Made by a program: the position numbers and the translations under genes | Part shown: positions 10,571 to 22,999 of the stretch, one piece after another | Numbering within the stretch: the first letter of the stretch is position 1 | Layout: each line of letters starts with the position of its first letter | Source: Mimachlamys varia | Taxonomy: Eukaryota; Mollusca; Bivalvia; Pectinida; Pectinidae | Reading direction: 5' to 3' | NCBI GenBank assembly: GCA_947623455.1 | Contig: OX392536.1 | Coordinates: 32,741,465 to 32,805,464 of the forward strand | Length of the DNA: 64,000 nucleotides | The notes under the pieces: generated by a model | Databases searched by the model: none | Seen by the model: only the letters and a program-made list of their open reading frames with translations | Told to the model about the DNA's origin: nothing

Positions 10571-12759
10571 GGCCAAAAGGTAGGAATCCAAAATGCCGCC
10601 ACTACAAATTATACCTACACAGTGTGCAGCCACAGTACCATGTACACATAATACATATACGATGTACATGAAGTAAAGAAACCAGGAGATGTATCTGTGT
10701 GATAACCTTCACTGACTCCTTCCGTGTGTCACCACACTTACACGCTCCAGTAGCCAGTACCGTCCATTACATATGCATGAACAGAGTGACAGAAATCAAT
10801 TGCAGATGAGACACTGTTATTGGTCTTGTGTGCTCGTAATTCAAGATTTCTCCAATACATTGTCATGTTATTGACAGGTAAAATATTTACCCAAGTCTGC
10901 CAATGGTGTAACGAAAAATGCACTCTGAAAGAAGGGTGGTAAAACACAATAGATCTGAAGATAAGAGTATTGGGTATATGTATATAATGTCTGGAAGCGG
11001 GGGCGGTACTTGGCAACAGTATAACATTAGGTTAGTCTCTGAAACAGACAAATTCCATGGTGACCTTTAATGTATATAGCGGATCTTACACGAATGTCGA
11101 TGTAATATGGAATTCATTAAACAGAGAATATTACATGGCCATTTCCATATCAGGCCTTGTATCAACCCGAGATCCCAATATCGGTCCGTGGGCAGAAGAC
11201 CCGGAAGCGAGCAGATAACGTGTATTCGGCCCGCTTACCGAAGAATTGCCCATATTGGCCCGGTGAACTGCTATGTACTAACAACATGCGTATTTATCAA
11301 GTATACAAGTTCCCTGTATTTTATAGAAAGTATGTAATACATGTGTTCAATAATTTAATACGCCATGAGTCTTTGAGCGAGTAACATATTAACTTTATAT
11401 TAATTGACACTAGTGTAAGATTTTATTTATCACATTACTTATAGTCTTGAGAAAATATACACTAAAACTCTCGAATTCATTCTCTACACCAGAGGCAAAG
11501 TGCTACTTTGATGAGACGATTTTCACTACCAAGACAATCATATGACGTCATAAAAACGTCATTTGTAAATGACGTAACAATAATGCTAATAGACATGTGT
11601 AATACCATATTTATGACATGGCCGTATGACATGACTGAACTGGTCAGTTATGTGATAAATTGAATTTATACATCTGACGGCAATTGTATTGAATGACAAT
11701 ATGTCACATAGTGTGAATGACAGAGTTATATATATCTAGGATTATCAAAGAGTTATTGTCAAATATCATAGTATATTGGATAAGTGAGGTACATGTTTAT
11801 TAATAGTTAATTACTATAAATGTTAAATGAAGGAAGACATTTCTTAATGCAGAAACAAAACACCTGGATGGTAAAACTATTCGATGACAACATCAATGGT
11901 CTGGAGAACAGAGGTTGTGGAATGAATATTATATACCTGTATATTAACATTTCCCTTGCACAGAGACAAGATGAGTCTACATAGCCCATATACGGTATTA
12001 TCCAATAACATACATTTGGGATATTGTGACGTAGTCATTTTTATGACGTCATAACGTGAGCGTTTGAGATAGCACTGCTCCTCCGTCAACTGGTGACTGT
12101 TCCCTTTCTGGATTATCTGATGGCGAAGCTGATGTGTGTCACTTGTATGTTGAATAAACAAAATATAAATATTGGTTGTCATATGTTTGACATTCATTGG
12201 TGTGCAACATGCATTAGCTCACCTACATATTCAACACAGTGCACTAACTGTTACATAACAATGAATGTCAAAAAATGCTGTACATACATGAAAAGCAAAG
12301 CAAATATAATTAAAAAACGCGGTCAGATTAAACTTATCTCTGAACTAGTGAATCACATGCATAATAATGGATTAATTGATGTGTAATGTAATGACTTCCG
12401 CTGGACAAAATTCAATAATAACTAATTAACAGACTAATTAATCACGCTTAAATCAGAAATGAAAATATCTCACCATCACAGGGATTCATAGCAGACTAAT
12501 TGATCAATATAATAATTAGTACAGAAATCAAAATATTTTAGATTGATCATAGCGGAACAAACTTCGATAATCATGAATTAATCAGTCATATTGTATTAAC
12601 AAATGAGGCTATAACACCGAATGAGTGGTTCACAACCTACATTACAAAAATAATGATCGATCGGAATATTAAATGAAATTGATGGCTAACGAACGAATAT
12701 AAGAACGTACCTTTGAGCAATGTTACCTTTTCGAGAGTGTCCTGCAGGTAGGGCGTATT
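10571..12759. other. Intergenic DNA upstream of the lectin-like gene
   Basis: Apart from the CRE-type sites, it contains a GC-richer stretch at 11,140-11,280 with CCCAATATCGGTCC and CCCATATTGGCCCGG, phrases typical of decayed molluscan repeats. No supported gene. Confidence 0.4.
11540..12053. promoter_or_regulatory. CRE-type palindrome cluster
   Basis: Two perfect ATGACGTCAT palindromes (11,542-11,551 and 12,043-12,052) and one near-palindrome ACGTCATTTgtAAATGACGT (11,556-11,575), 1.5-2.0 kb upstream of the lectin-gene TATA box. They match CREB/ATF-family sites. Function is inferred only. Confidence 0.35.
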
Positions 12760-13220
12760 TATTGAACGTACTGTCCCCATATCATGATCGTAAGAGGCGA
12801 CTAAATTACGGATACTAACTTTTATTTTCTTACTTAAAAAAAAGTGTCTCCTCCCTAATGTCTCCCTTGACACTACCTCGCTTTCTGCCTTTAGTTGAGT
12901 TTTCGCTCCCGTGAGGAAGGCTGTATTAGGTTCTGTCTCCTGACCGAGCATACCAGTCTCTAACAATAGCAGTTACTACTCCCTGTTTGACGCTCAGCAT
13001 TATGGGGGTGAAACGACTGGTTCACCCTTTGTCAGTACATTGTATAATGTGATCGGGTGGGATGTTCTTCTTGGGCAATCGGCAGAAGCAAGATCTGGAC
13101 ATACCGCAGCCTCAAACTACTCAATGCACTCGTCACAAGCTCACATACATTGGGATGCTGTCCTTGCATGGCCTAAGCTGTTAGTATAAAGTAACAACAT
13201 TTAAACAAAACCAAACCCTT
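12760..13220 (+). repeat. Dispersed non-autonomous element (SINE-like)
   Basis: It starts near CCATATCATGATCGTAAGAG and GCGACTAAA, holds a GC-richer body (GTGATCGGGTGGGATGTTC) and ends CCTAAGCTGTTAGTATAAAG ... AAACAAAACCAAACCC. I recognise the head and tail as types widespread in molluscan genomes. The tail resembles that of the SINE at 62.9 kb, which suggests the same mobilising LINE. The long open frame on minus at 12,637-12,966 is incidental. Confidence 0.5.
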
Positions 13221-13489
13221 TTCGAGGGTCATGTTCTAAAATAGGCCACAATCATATATTTGGTTCGTCGTCCACCTTTCTAATTAACTTATACGCAGAA
13301 TTTTAATTTCGCGGATCACAAAATAATTGTGAAATGAAAACTGATGCCAACGAGGCATTAAATTTAGAAAATTTTGAAACATTCGTAAATTTAGTATGAA
13401 GAAACCTCACGGATATTAATGCAGTAGGCCTATACATACCATTAAATGCTTAATAACACTGCTATTTGCGCGTGTAAAACTATCTCTTC

Positions 13490-14145
13490 TACATGAGCTG
13501 CTTACCTCTATCTCTACTTAAAGAATGACCAACATGGAAAGCTTACTACTAAGATATACGATAAACGTGACGATTTCAATTTTCCGATCGTGAACTTTCC
13601 ATTTCTTGATACAGAATATAGTAACGTCCCTACTTTTCTAATATATGGTTTTTTCATGTCGCAGTTGATTCGTTATTCTAGGGCTTGCTCTAAATATCAT
13701 GATTTTCGTGATGTCGACTGCTGGCAAACAAACTACTAACACAGAGATTCGAGAGATGCAGGTTGATCAGAACTATGGGCAAGTTTTATGGTCGCCATCT
13801 TTGTCTCATTGAATAATATTCTGTATCTTGGGTGATATGAAGATGGACGTTTTTGAGTATGCTCATAAGTACATGTATGCTTACTTGTTGTGATTGGCAA
13901 TGATGACTTGGATCTCATTTCGAGGACTTGATGTTTACCTTGATGTGACTAATATTTACATGGCGGGTGTCGCCAATGAAACAGAAGACGCAAATTCTTC
14001 CGGAACTCCTAGTCTTATTCCCTTGTACTTTTACAAGAGTCTACACGTAGATTTTTCCTTGTTTCGTATTATGCATATAGTTTAATCGATTTTGATTTTG
14101 GATTATGGTTTTTTTGTCGCTTCGGTATTCTCTATTTTTTCCCCT
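13490..14145 (+). mobile_element. Retroelement family R, plus copy with RT remnant and 3' tail
   Basis: The 5' part encodes, with stops and shifts, the block seen intact elsewhere as FNFPIVNFPF ... YGVYISQLIRYSRACSKY, which resembles the end of a reverse-transcriptase ORF. The 3' part is the conserved tail (ATGGACGTTTTTGAGTATGC, ATTTACATGGCGGGTGTCG, TTCCGGAACTCC) ending at GCTTCGGTATTCTCT. It is broken, with no intact ORF. Confidence 0.7.
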
Positions 14146-14777
14146 TCGCAAGGTTGGTGTTCACTAGCATACCGATATGGATGGTAATGTGAGTAAAGTG
14201 TAGATTTATGTCTGTGATGCTAAGTGTAAACATATTGGTATTCAATACTGACGTAGCCTTGGTCCTGTCTTTACAGAAACCAGGTTAATTACATTTGCAG
14301 TATAAATTTCATTGAAATCAACAAAGGAGTGTTGGTTATTTGAACAATAAGTTTCAGGTTCTGAATAACAGGAACCAACAGCCGAGAGATAAAGGTTTAA
14401 AGATGTTCCTATCATCCGGGGTAATTGATTTTTAACCGTGGACAGGTATGTTAGGGGTTTTATTGCTGTACAGACAAATACACAGGTCACTCCTAACGTA
14501 AAGCGTGCAGTATTGCATTACGCTATTTTTAAGTACTGGCAGGGAGACAACTAGGTTTTAAGACTCACATTCAAAGGTGAATGGACATTGAAGGTACTGC
14601 TGTTTTTCCGGACTCAGTCATGGTTTTTGGCAAGCAAATTACACATGTTTAAAACTCAATTCATACTCCGCAATAAGGAACACTAAGGCAACAGTAACAC
14701 ATTCTACCGGTTTTGCAATGGGATTTATTGATTGGAAAGTCATTCAGAGAATAAGCTTCAGGTGCTTGGTATTCTAT

Positions 14778-14960
14778 GGGCTGACTGGTTGAGTGGTAAA
14801 CAATCTGTCTTTCCAAGCAAGCGGCCGAGGTTCGATCCCAAAAGTCCGTGTTGGTATAAAATTTTCAGAGAAAGCATTTTGTTCCTGTCCAAACAACTCC
14901 AACAACCCAGGTTAAGTGTAACATAATCTGGGATTTACTTATACAATGTACGGAGATATT
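14778..14960 (+). repeat. tRNA-derived SINE
   Basis: Internal RNA polymerase III promoter: A box TGGTTGAGTGG (14,786-14,796) and B box GGTTCGATCCC (14,829-14,839) at tRNA-like spacing, followed by CCAAACAACTCCAAC-type tail sequence. There is no complete cloverleaf, so it is a SINE head and not a tRNA gene. Confidence 0.6.
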
Positions 14961-14982
14961 AGCTAGATGACGTAGGAAATTA

Positions 14983-15520
14983 TCAGAGAGAATATCAAAG
15001 CTTTGACAAAACTATTATCCGAACACAAAATCGATAACACTAAGGACAAAATTAGATCAAAAGGAAAGATTTACATGAAGACTCTTTAAAAAGTACGAGT
15101 TTCAGAAGAGTGAGTCTCTTCTGTTTCATCGACGACACGAGCTATGTGAATCTAGGTCACATCAGAGTAAATATCACGTCACCAAAGACGGACATCATTC
15201 AATGATTTAGAGTGTCTCTCAATGAGTTGAAGATGACTTGCTTAAAGTCTTAATCGACCTACATCACTTAAATCCATTGTCGCAAGTTTTCTCTTCAGCA
15301 GTCGACATCTTTCACAAAAATTTCGGTACCTAGAGTAAACCCTAGAATAACGAACCAATTGCGACATGTAAACAACATAATTTGGAGAAACAGGATTGTG
15401 TATATCAAGAAAGGGAAAGTTCACGATCGGAATATAACAATGGTAATGTTTCATCGTATAAGTTAGCAGTAAGCTGTCAAAATTGGTCATAGTTTGGGTA
15501 AAGATCAGTGTAAGCAGCTG
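14983..15520 (-). mobile_element. Retroelement family R, minus copy with partly open RT remnant
   Basis: The 3' tail is at 14,983-15,240. An open 82-codon stretch on minus at 15,242-15,490 contains IPIVNFPFLDIHNP and YVVYMSQLVRYSRVYSRYRN, the clearest protein remnant of the family together with the copy near 23.3 kb. It looks like the region just after the palm domain of a reverse transcriptase. It is a fossil, not a functional gene. Confidence 0.7.
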
Positions 15521-16599
15521 ATGAAGTAGAGTTCTGTTATGTCTATACTTTAAAGTTTCAGAAGAATAAAATACGACCGCTTATACATGTAAGGCAGCTC
15601 ATGCAAATATCATCATAATTATGGTTATAATATATATTAAGTTTATTGATTGTATGCAATTAAATATCTTTGTACTGTAACGCGCGTTGTAGTGTTTTAT
15701 GTAAGCTAGGTAGGGCACCGTATAAAATGTTAACAATTACTTACTTTTGATACTTATAAATTGTCAAGGTTTTTATCATATGTATTAATTGGCCGGATGT
15801 CGTACTGAGATAAATCGACCTATCCTTAATCTTTTAAAAATGTTGATGGACATACGGAAATTTTGATTCTTTTATTATGAAAAAAGGTTTTAATATTATG
15901 ACAAACGACATAAAATGCCCATTCAGCATAAACATAAAGGTAATGGCATTATCATCGATACATGTGTTTGAAATTATCTGCTTTAACATCTGTCTTACAT
16001 CTGCAGACATTAAAACGAAGATCTCATGAAAATTATTGGACTAATGCACACAGTAGAAAGGCAGACGGTCGTAGCTAGGATTGTACTTGTGTTTGCATTT
16101 CGATATATGTTGACGATTTCGATATAAAAGAGTGATACTCCATACCGCAGTACTGTTAATGGTGTTTATAACTTTTGGATGGAGAGGAGCTCAGAAAACT
16201 CGGAGAGTGCATATACCATGTCAGGCACCCATTACTATTTTAATAATTTATGTCACGGTGGAGACGACTTTTTATCTCGTCAATGAATTATATACAAGCC
16301 GATCATACTAATAGATTTAACCATGTAGCTCAGTAGGACACACCCGTACATTCTCACGACGTAATGTTGGCAAATAGTACCTAATGTTTCCTACTGACAA
16401 ACTTCAAAGGTGAATTTATTTTATCACCTTCTGTTTTATATCGATTATTGATGAAAACCCATTATTTACCAATTGTAAAAACACAGTAGTACTAGTCATG
16501 CAATACACATTATCATTACTATTGTTTATCGATGACACGGCGATCAGTCCCGGATAATCGGACACGTCAACATCTATAACACGAGTTAGTTTACTTTGC

Positions 16600-16810
16600 T
16601 AACGCACATTAGCTACATCTTAAACACAGAATAGATACACATTTGGCATTAAACTAGTTAGATGTATAGCTCATATCAGCTACATTGTAGATCTATAAAT
16701 ATTGATTACTTACATATCATACAATGATATAAGCTACATCTATAAAACAGATTTGTTACATTTATAACACGTTCTTAACATGCATTAGCTTCATCTTTAA
16801 AACAGATTAA
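16600..16810 (+). repeat. Diverged tandem repeat around TAGCTACATCT
   Basis: Four related blocks, 50-70 bp apart, each with TAGCTACAT(C/T)T then TAAA and ACAGA. Similar blocks (TAAGCTTCACCTACAG) resume at 17,030-17,080 beyond the foldback element, as if it had inserted into the array. Confidence 0.5.
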
Positions 16811-16856
16811 TGGTAGTGTTCCGACTTACACTGGATGATTACAAACATATATTTGT

Positions 16857-16995
16857 AGGACAGAGAAGTAATTCCAACAGTGTAGACAAAATGGTTCTGT
16901 CAAAATTTTGGAGTCTTCATAGAGGAGCGTATTGCTCCGAAAAATTGACAGTATCATTTTGTCTACACTGTTAGAATTATTTCCTTGCCTTATCC
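16857..16995. repeat. Foldback element (long hairpin)
   Basis: The left arm (AATTCCAACAGTGTAGACAA, AATGGTTCTGTCAA) is mirrored by the right arm (TTGACAGTATCATTTTGTCT, ACACTGTTAGAATT), giving about 40 pairs with a few mismatches. A smaller stem GGAGCgtattGCTCC sits in the loop. It looks like a small palindromic MITE. No coding content. Confidence 0.75.
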
Positions 16996-17109
16996 TAATA
17001 AATCAGATCAAAAGTATAATTAAAACATATATAAGCTTCACCTACAGCATAATACAAATAAGTCACATCTATTACTTATGTATCGGAACTGGACTGTAGT
17101 GCATCGTCG

Positions 17110-17190
17110 GCAAACATATAGCTGGGTCGGTTGAGCGCCTGTATAGAGTTAAGAAGATTCCGGGTTCGAACTCCGGTCTGACCATGCATT
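17110..17190 (+). repeat. tRNA-derived SINE head
   Basis: A box TAGCTGGGTCGG (17,119-17,130) and B box GGTTCGAACTCC (17,163-17,174). The T arm CCGGGTTCGAACTCCGG folds well and a D arm can be drawn, but the acceptor stem does not pair, so I do not call it a tRNA gene. Confidence 0.55.
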
Positions 17191-18210
17191 TTCCTCTCCA
17201 GTTACTCAAATAACAATAACATTTATAGTACAGTATAATAACGACAGCTATATTTAACACATGCATTAACATACGTTTCACACAGATAAAAATAATAAGT
17301 GTTGTAATTCAACATACTTCCAGGACATCGAAAATAGATAAACTATGTTTATTGAGCATTTTAGTTAATTTATGCATTCATCGAAAACAATGTCATATAT
17401 TGATTACAATTTTTGTGTATTGTTTAGGCAAAGATATATACTTTAAAACGGAAGTTGTGGACCAGCTTCCCAAAAAAGCGTGATTAGAAAAGGTGAAATA
17501 AAACTAATTTAAAGACTTATTATATAAAGTTTTTGTCAGATAAGGGTTGACCAAGTATGTTCCTTTCTGAAATCCCAGCTGTTTGTCATACAAACGTTGT
17601 TTCCGTGTCTCTGGGGACTGTCTGTCGCATCTGGTGAAACGATTTTACAAGTGGATAAGAAACTGAATCATATCAATCAACCGTTGGGGAATGTTTGATA
17701 AATATTCACTACATATTAACTCTCAAAAAGAACGCTACGAATGTATAGTTGTTTGGGTTAGCTCCCTTTTCCCATCTCACTTTGATAAATGCAAACGTGA
17801 ACCTATTTAGTATTATAAATTGTAAATAATGATGCAATAAATAGAATGAAATAGCAATATATCATTTTGCTTTCACTAATTAATAAGACCAGGTTTTCGT
17901 AAATGAAATATAATAAACTATATATAGTAATTTTGCAAATATATATTCCTTTGAAATGGCCTTGCTTACAAAGCAGGAAATTACGCAATAAATTAAAATA
18001 ATATTTGCATCATGCATATGACAATTTATTAAATGTTTTATTTTCTGTGGTATTTTGCGTGTGTTTAATACCATGCATCAAACAAAGCTCTGGCTTGAAA
18101 TCTGTAATTTGATGATATAATTTAAAAGGATTAATGAAACGAACTAACACACATCTAAAGATAGTTCAGCAGACTGTTTCTATTAAACAACTTCTTACAC
18201 GAAAATGCAT

Positions 18211-18211
18211 C

Positions 18212-18244
<33 letters not shown>

Positions 18245-18297
18245 TCTCTCTCTCTCTCCCCCTCCCTCCCTCTCTCTCTCCCCCCCTCTCTCTCTCA
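18211..18297 (+). repeat. CT microsatellite
   Basis: A (CT)n tract with interrupting T, CC and CCC runs. It creates artificial Ser/Leu-rich and Arg/Glu-rich open frames on the two strands, which are not genes. Confidence 0.95.
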
Positions 18298-18734
18298 TCA
18301 ACGAACACCACCCAATAAACGGACTCCTATATGGAAATATATCCTCACTCACTCTCATCAACTAAACGCAGATTATCTAAATCAGACTCTTTTTTTTATG
18401 TATTTAAATTAATAATGATCACATATAATAATGATAATACAAAGCCACTGATAATGTTCCTGGTTCAGTTTGTTGTGTATACAAACATAAGTCATTTTGA
18501 ATATAAAAAAGGGACAGAGAGTATATATGACCAGATGTTCCAAGAAGGTAAGCATTCAGTTTCTAGATCGCATCAAAATAAATGTCATGTCCTCATAGTG
18601 AGAACTGAGATATTCATACAAGCGTACTTGTCCCTATTCTTCATTAACCTGCATTTTTCAAACTATGGTGGTGAAGGTTTGTTTGTCAACAGCCGAATTT
18701 CGGATTTCGCTATAAAGAAAGAGAATGGTCACAT

Positions 18735-18825
18735 TTGGAAAATCGAGATCATTTTGTTTATCATATAACTTAGCAGTAAACTATCCCTGTTGGTACTGTA
18801 AGTAAAGATCAAGGCAACCAGCTGA
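18735..18825 (-). mobile_element. Retroelement family R, short RT fragment
   Basis: The minus-strand fragment matches the stretch around 23,500-23,580 (ATCGAGATCATTTTGTTTAT, then CTTAGCAGTAAACT). It sits 130 bp from an opposite-strand copy. Confidence 0.5.
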
Positions 18826-18949
18826 TGTTAAAGAGTATGATGTGTCCTTTATTTCAAGTTTGGAATTGTATACATACGATCAAAGAGCTGTTAGGAAACA
18901 TTTTTTCCCCCCAAACATTTTGAAATAAAGAACACAGCAGACTCTTCCA

Positions 18950-19600
18950 TTTCAGCTTCTTACCTCGAACTCTGCTTAAAAAATGACAAACATGAACGGT
19001 TTACTACTAAGCTATACGATTAATGTGACTATTTCAATTTTCCGATCGAGAACTGTCACTTTCTTGAATGTAACGTCCATGCTTCTCTAACCTATGGTGT
19101 TTACATGTCGCAGTTGATTGTTATTCTAGGGTTTGCTCTAAATATCGGGATTTTCGTGGTCGATGTCGACTGCTGACAAACAAACTAACAGCATTCAAGA
19201 GATGCAGGTTGATTAGAACTATGGGCAAGTTTTATGGTCGTCATCTTTGTCGTTCTCATCATTGAGAAATATTCTGTATCTTTGTATGATATGAAGATGG
19301 ACGTTTTGTTTTCGAGTATGCTCATTAGAATGCTTACTTGTTGTGATCGACAATGATGACTCGGTTCTTATTTCGAAGACTTGACATTAACTTGGATGTA
19401 ATCAAGATTTACATGACGGTTGCCGTTGATGAAACAGAAGACGCTAGCTCTTCCGGAACACCTGGTCTTATTCTCTTATACTTTTGCATGGTTCTCCATG
19501 TAAATATTTCCCCTTTGTTCATATTTTGTCCCTAGGTTAATCGATTTTGATTCGGATTGTAGTTTTGTTGACGCTTCGGTATTCTTAATTTTTTTTCTAT
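18950..19600 (+). mobile_element. Retroelement family R, plus copy
   Basis: It has the same order as the copy at 13.5-14.1 kb: RT remnant (GTTTACATGTCGCAGTTGAT; GGGATTTTCGTGG), then the tail from ATGGACGTTTTG to GCTTCGGTATTC followed by T-rich sequence. It is disrupted by stops and small indels. Confidence 0.7.
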
Positions 19601-20734
19601 ACACAGCACATTGTTAAAATATTTTTAAGTGAAATTAAAGATTTGGCAAGGTCTACCTTGTCACTTAATTGACTTTTGGGAACTACTGTAGACTTTGTTC
19701 CCACATTTTACTACATAGTTTGTACTGTAAGTGTGTTTGAGGATTGTTTTAAAGATATAATAACCCTCCCCCCAAAAGGCTAAAGGTGATATGAATAGGT
19801 GGATGTATTGTTTTTAATTTGTATTAATAAAAAACAGCAACAAAGAAAAATGTACAATTTACTGAGTATGAAACTGTGAATGAGTGTGTTCCTGGTTGAC
19901 AATATAAATTATGTGCCGAATTAGTTTGCATCAGCAATCTGTAAGCATTCTTATAGAAACTAACGCTGCATCTCTTCTGGCTATTTATTTTTGTCTTCGT
20001 ATTGCACTGGATTACTTTTAATTTATAAATGGGTGTAGCTGAAAGCTTACATATATCGAACCGTGCTATCTTTGCATATTAGAACATCTATTCATCAGGT
20101 AAATCGTAATACTCTCATGAGGTTGGAATCTACGTTTTTATCAGTCTCAACATAACTTTCAACACAACTTAATTGTACGATAAGTAAGATGATTGCTACT
20201 ATATGATTATGAAATGTCTCTTTTTTGATAGAAATATCCATGCCTCCGCAACCGTTAGGATGGATTCAAATTAATAATCAGAGAATTTCTTAATTTTTGT
20301 AGGGTATACTATTTTAACGGCTGAAAGACAGACATATCACACAATGTTTCCAAAAATAATTGTTAATGCAATCTGATTGAAGTGCAGGTCTTTACTCTCA
20401 CTCCGTTACATAAGGATCTGACAACATTCTATAAGAGGTCATGTTCTGGTGACCTTTGTCGCCTCTTTACTTCACACTAGTAGTAGTTCCCAATGATGCT
20501 GTCATCTGCAGGAAGTCTTTTCGTAACAGCATTGCAAAATAATATTTGTAACGAAATGACTAAACGTACATATATGATTATGCAAGCATTGTCGCCTCAA
20601 ACATTTCCATTTCAGATTCTTAAAGTAGTAATTTGATTGGTTAATGCATCCCAAATACGATGTTGTCAGATCTTGATGCATCAGAGAGTTATGGAATGGC
20701 GCGAAGATCGAGATATGTTTTTGTTTTTTTTTAT

Positions 20735-21065
20735 TTTAATCAGATTGAGGTTGATGGGGACTATGGAAAGTTTTTAGGTTGTCTTGATGATCATGTTATA
20801 ATTAATTAAGTTCGATGCTATCCTTTATAAGTGTAAATTGTTGTGATTTGTCATTACTCCGGTAAGCATTAGGAGGCCGTGGCAATACTCCGATTGGCCT
20901 AGATGTACAAAGCGGTTTTTATCGATGGCATAAAAGGCGCTTACAATTCTGGAACACCTGGTCTAATTCCTTTTGTTCATTTTCAATAACATCCCGGTAC
21001 AAACTTTCTTTGTTCATATTTGCCTTCCGTATTTCGATTTCATTTGTGTTGCTTTTCGTGTTGAT
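20735..21065 (+). mobile_element. Retroelement family R, degenerate plus copy
   Basis: A diverged tail: GGTTGATGGGGACTATGG, GGCGCTTACAATTCTGGAAC, ACCTGGTCTAATTCC, TTCTTTGTTCATATTTGCC. It is the most diverged copy recognised with confidence. Confidence 0.55.
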
Positions 21066-21539
21066 GCCATTGTTCATGTTTTAATATTGTGTCATATTAA
21101 ACACGCGTGTCCGGACCCTGTAGCAATTTTATCTATATTTTTCTGTCTGAAAACGATCCAAATTATATTTATATTACAGCTGAAATTGATTCCGAAAATA
21201 ACTAGCCTTCACTTTATATCAGTACTGAAATGACAGTTTTACGACGGTATACAATCATTAAACCTGGCCATCTTTATACCAGCTACGCCGTATTTAGAGG
21301 GGCATTATTCATCGCTACACAATCTACCGCAGCATTCCCAATACAAAGTAACGCAAACTTCTCCGGCGCCACAAAATACCATTGTTTTAGTTGAAGTAGA
21401 TTTAACAGACATTTTCCGAAATATATCATTTTAATGAAATGTAAACTTTTGTCACGCATGCGGGCGACTGTGAAGGCTGAATACCTGTTTTATTGCCGGG
21501 AGTGATATTGTCTGTGTAAACATGCCACAGGTGCACGTG

Positions 21540-21600
21540 TATGATGTGTGTATAAAATCGTCCTGGCAGGTCCCCCAGCCCTGGCTCTCCTCCTCTAATG
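21540..21600 (+). promoter_or_regulatory. Candidate core promoter (TATAAAA)
   Basis: An E-box run (CAGGTGCACGTG), then TATAAAA at 21,551-21,557, then a C/T-rich stretch suited to an initiator about 30 bp on, and an ATG at 21,598. The downstream open frame (114 codons, to 21,942) has no recognisable domain and AT-driven composition, so any gene is unproven. Confidence 0.3.
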
Positions 21601-22270
21601 TCTTTACCAAACGCCTATTGCTACGTATACGTTTATCTAAGTATGTTAATATTTGTATTGTCTAGATCGTTGTTGGGTGATGGTCAATTTACTTACAGCA
21701 GCCATTACATAATACTGTTTAACACCTGTGTACAGACAAAATTAAAAAGAAAGCCTTTTTTTGTTTTAATTTTTAATGAAAATCAGGTAACATACATCAT
21801 GTATTACTATTTGTTATTATTTTCAATAAACCAATTATTGAAATGGTTCAACAAGTGCGTGCGAAGTGCCACACAAATTACAAATATATATCCTTGTTGT
21901 TCATGTTTCAAATATTTTATGACTAATTGGTATATACTATAACGTGCATATATCTATATAAGTAAAGATATGAAGAAACCGACTTCGTCATGATTATAAA
22001 TTTGGATATATCATAATTTATATAAAATTAATGCATTACTGTAAAAGTTGATAATTTTGCGTGTTGATTTTTCACTTAGACAGCCTCTAAACTGTTCGCG
22101 GTGTGGAACAATGTACTATTAGAAACTGTAGAATTTGGGAAGCGTTGATATATTCGCGTGTAGACATATTTCCGAATATTAAATGAAAGCGAAATAAGCG
22201 AAAATTCAACACCACGAAGAACTCCACTTTTACAGTATCAATGCTCGATACAAGCAGCAAACATTAAATA

Positions 22271-22508
22271 GAAACTTTATTTATTTGACAACAACTATGA
22301 AACAAGATATACAACAGATATTAATCACTCTTGTAGGCCCGGATGTTAGCACGCAGTGGGTCTTATTGTGGGAGAAAACCGGAGTACCCGGAGAAAACCC
22401 ACGTGGTCGGTGATCCCATACCTATTCACGTCCGGTTAGGGAATCGAATCCCGGCCGCCTTGGTGAAAGGCAAGCAAGTGCGCTATCCACTGCACCACCC
22501 GTCCAACC
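22271..22508 (-). repeat. tRNA-derived SINE with conserved central domain
   Basis: On minus: A box TGGTGCAGTGGATAGCG (about 22,481-22,497), B box GGATTCGATTCCC (22,439-22,451), then the conserved block GTTTTCTCCGGGTACTCCGG and a 3' end ATAAATAAAGTTTC. Both the tRNA-type head and the central block are common in molluscan SINEs. It appears nearly full length. Confidence 0.75.
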
Positions 22509-22654
22509 CTTAACATTTACCCATTGAAATGGAACAATAAATGATGTTGTTATCTCATTAAGTGGAAAGCAATTAGTTTAAATGCAGTTATAGACAAAAC
22601 TTATTCACCAATTAGAGTTAAAAAAATACAACAAGAAAACATGTCTCAATTATA

Positions 22655-22998
22655 GGGTGAAAAAGAGAATACCGATACGTCAAAACCATTGTCAGAACTC
22701 GAAACCGATTAAACAAGGAGCAAAATATGAACAAAAGAACATTACCAGGACACCATTAAAAAGGACAATGGGACCAGGTGTTCCGGAAGGGTATTCGTAT
22801 TATGTCATCGACGACATCTGCCAGGTAAATTTTGGTCAGATCCAAGTAAATGTCAAGGCCTCAGCTTGTGTATTGAGGAACCATTCTCAATCCAAACAAG
22901 CAGACAAACAATAATGATCATATTCAAAAACGTCCACCTTCATGTCATACAAGGATACATATTATTTCTCAATGATAGCAAGATTGCGACCATAAAAT
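22655..22998 (-). mobile_element. Retroelement family R, minus tail copy
   Basis: It starts at the family 3' end (AGAGAATACCGATACGTC) and runs through AGGTGTTCCGGAAGGGTA to AACGTCCACCTTCATGTC and GCGACCATAAAA. The RT part is lacking, a 5' truncation. It lies directly against the next copy in the same orientation. Confidence 0.7.
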
Positions 22999-22999
22999 A

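Noticed and set aside
10738..11016. Minus-strand frame with ...SSAIDFCHSVHAYVMDGTGYWS and a donor-like GTAAGT as another lectin half-exon
   Set aside because: Only AIDFC resembles the lectin helix. There is no GG.LA pattern and no clear acceptor, and it lies upstream of the TATA box. It could be an old exon relic but is not supported.
12637..12966. 109-codon minus frame as a gene
   Set aside because: Most of it lies inside a dispersed SINE-like element. No domain pattern.
17110..17190. A functional tRNA gene
   Set aside because: A and B boxes are good but the acceptor stem does not pair. A SINE head fits better.
18134..18412. Ser/Leu-rich and Arg/Glu-rich frames on opposite strands
   Set aside because: Both are translations of the CT microsatellite.
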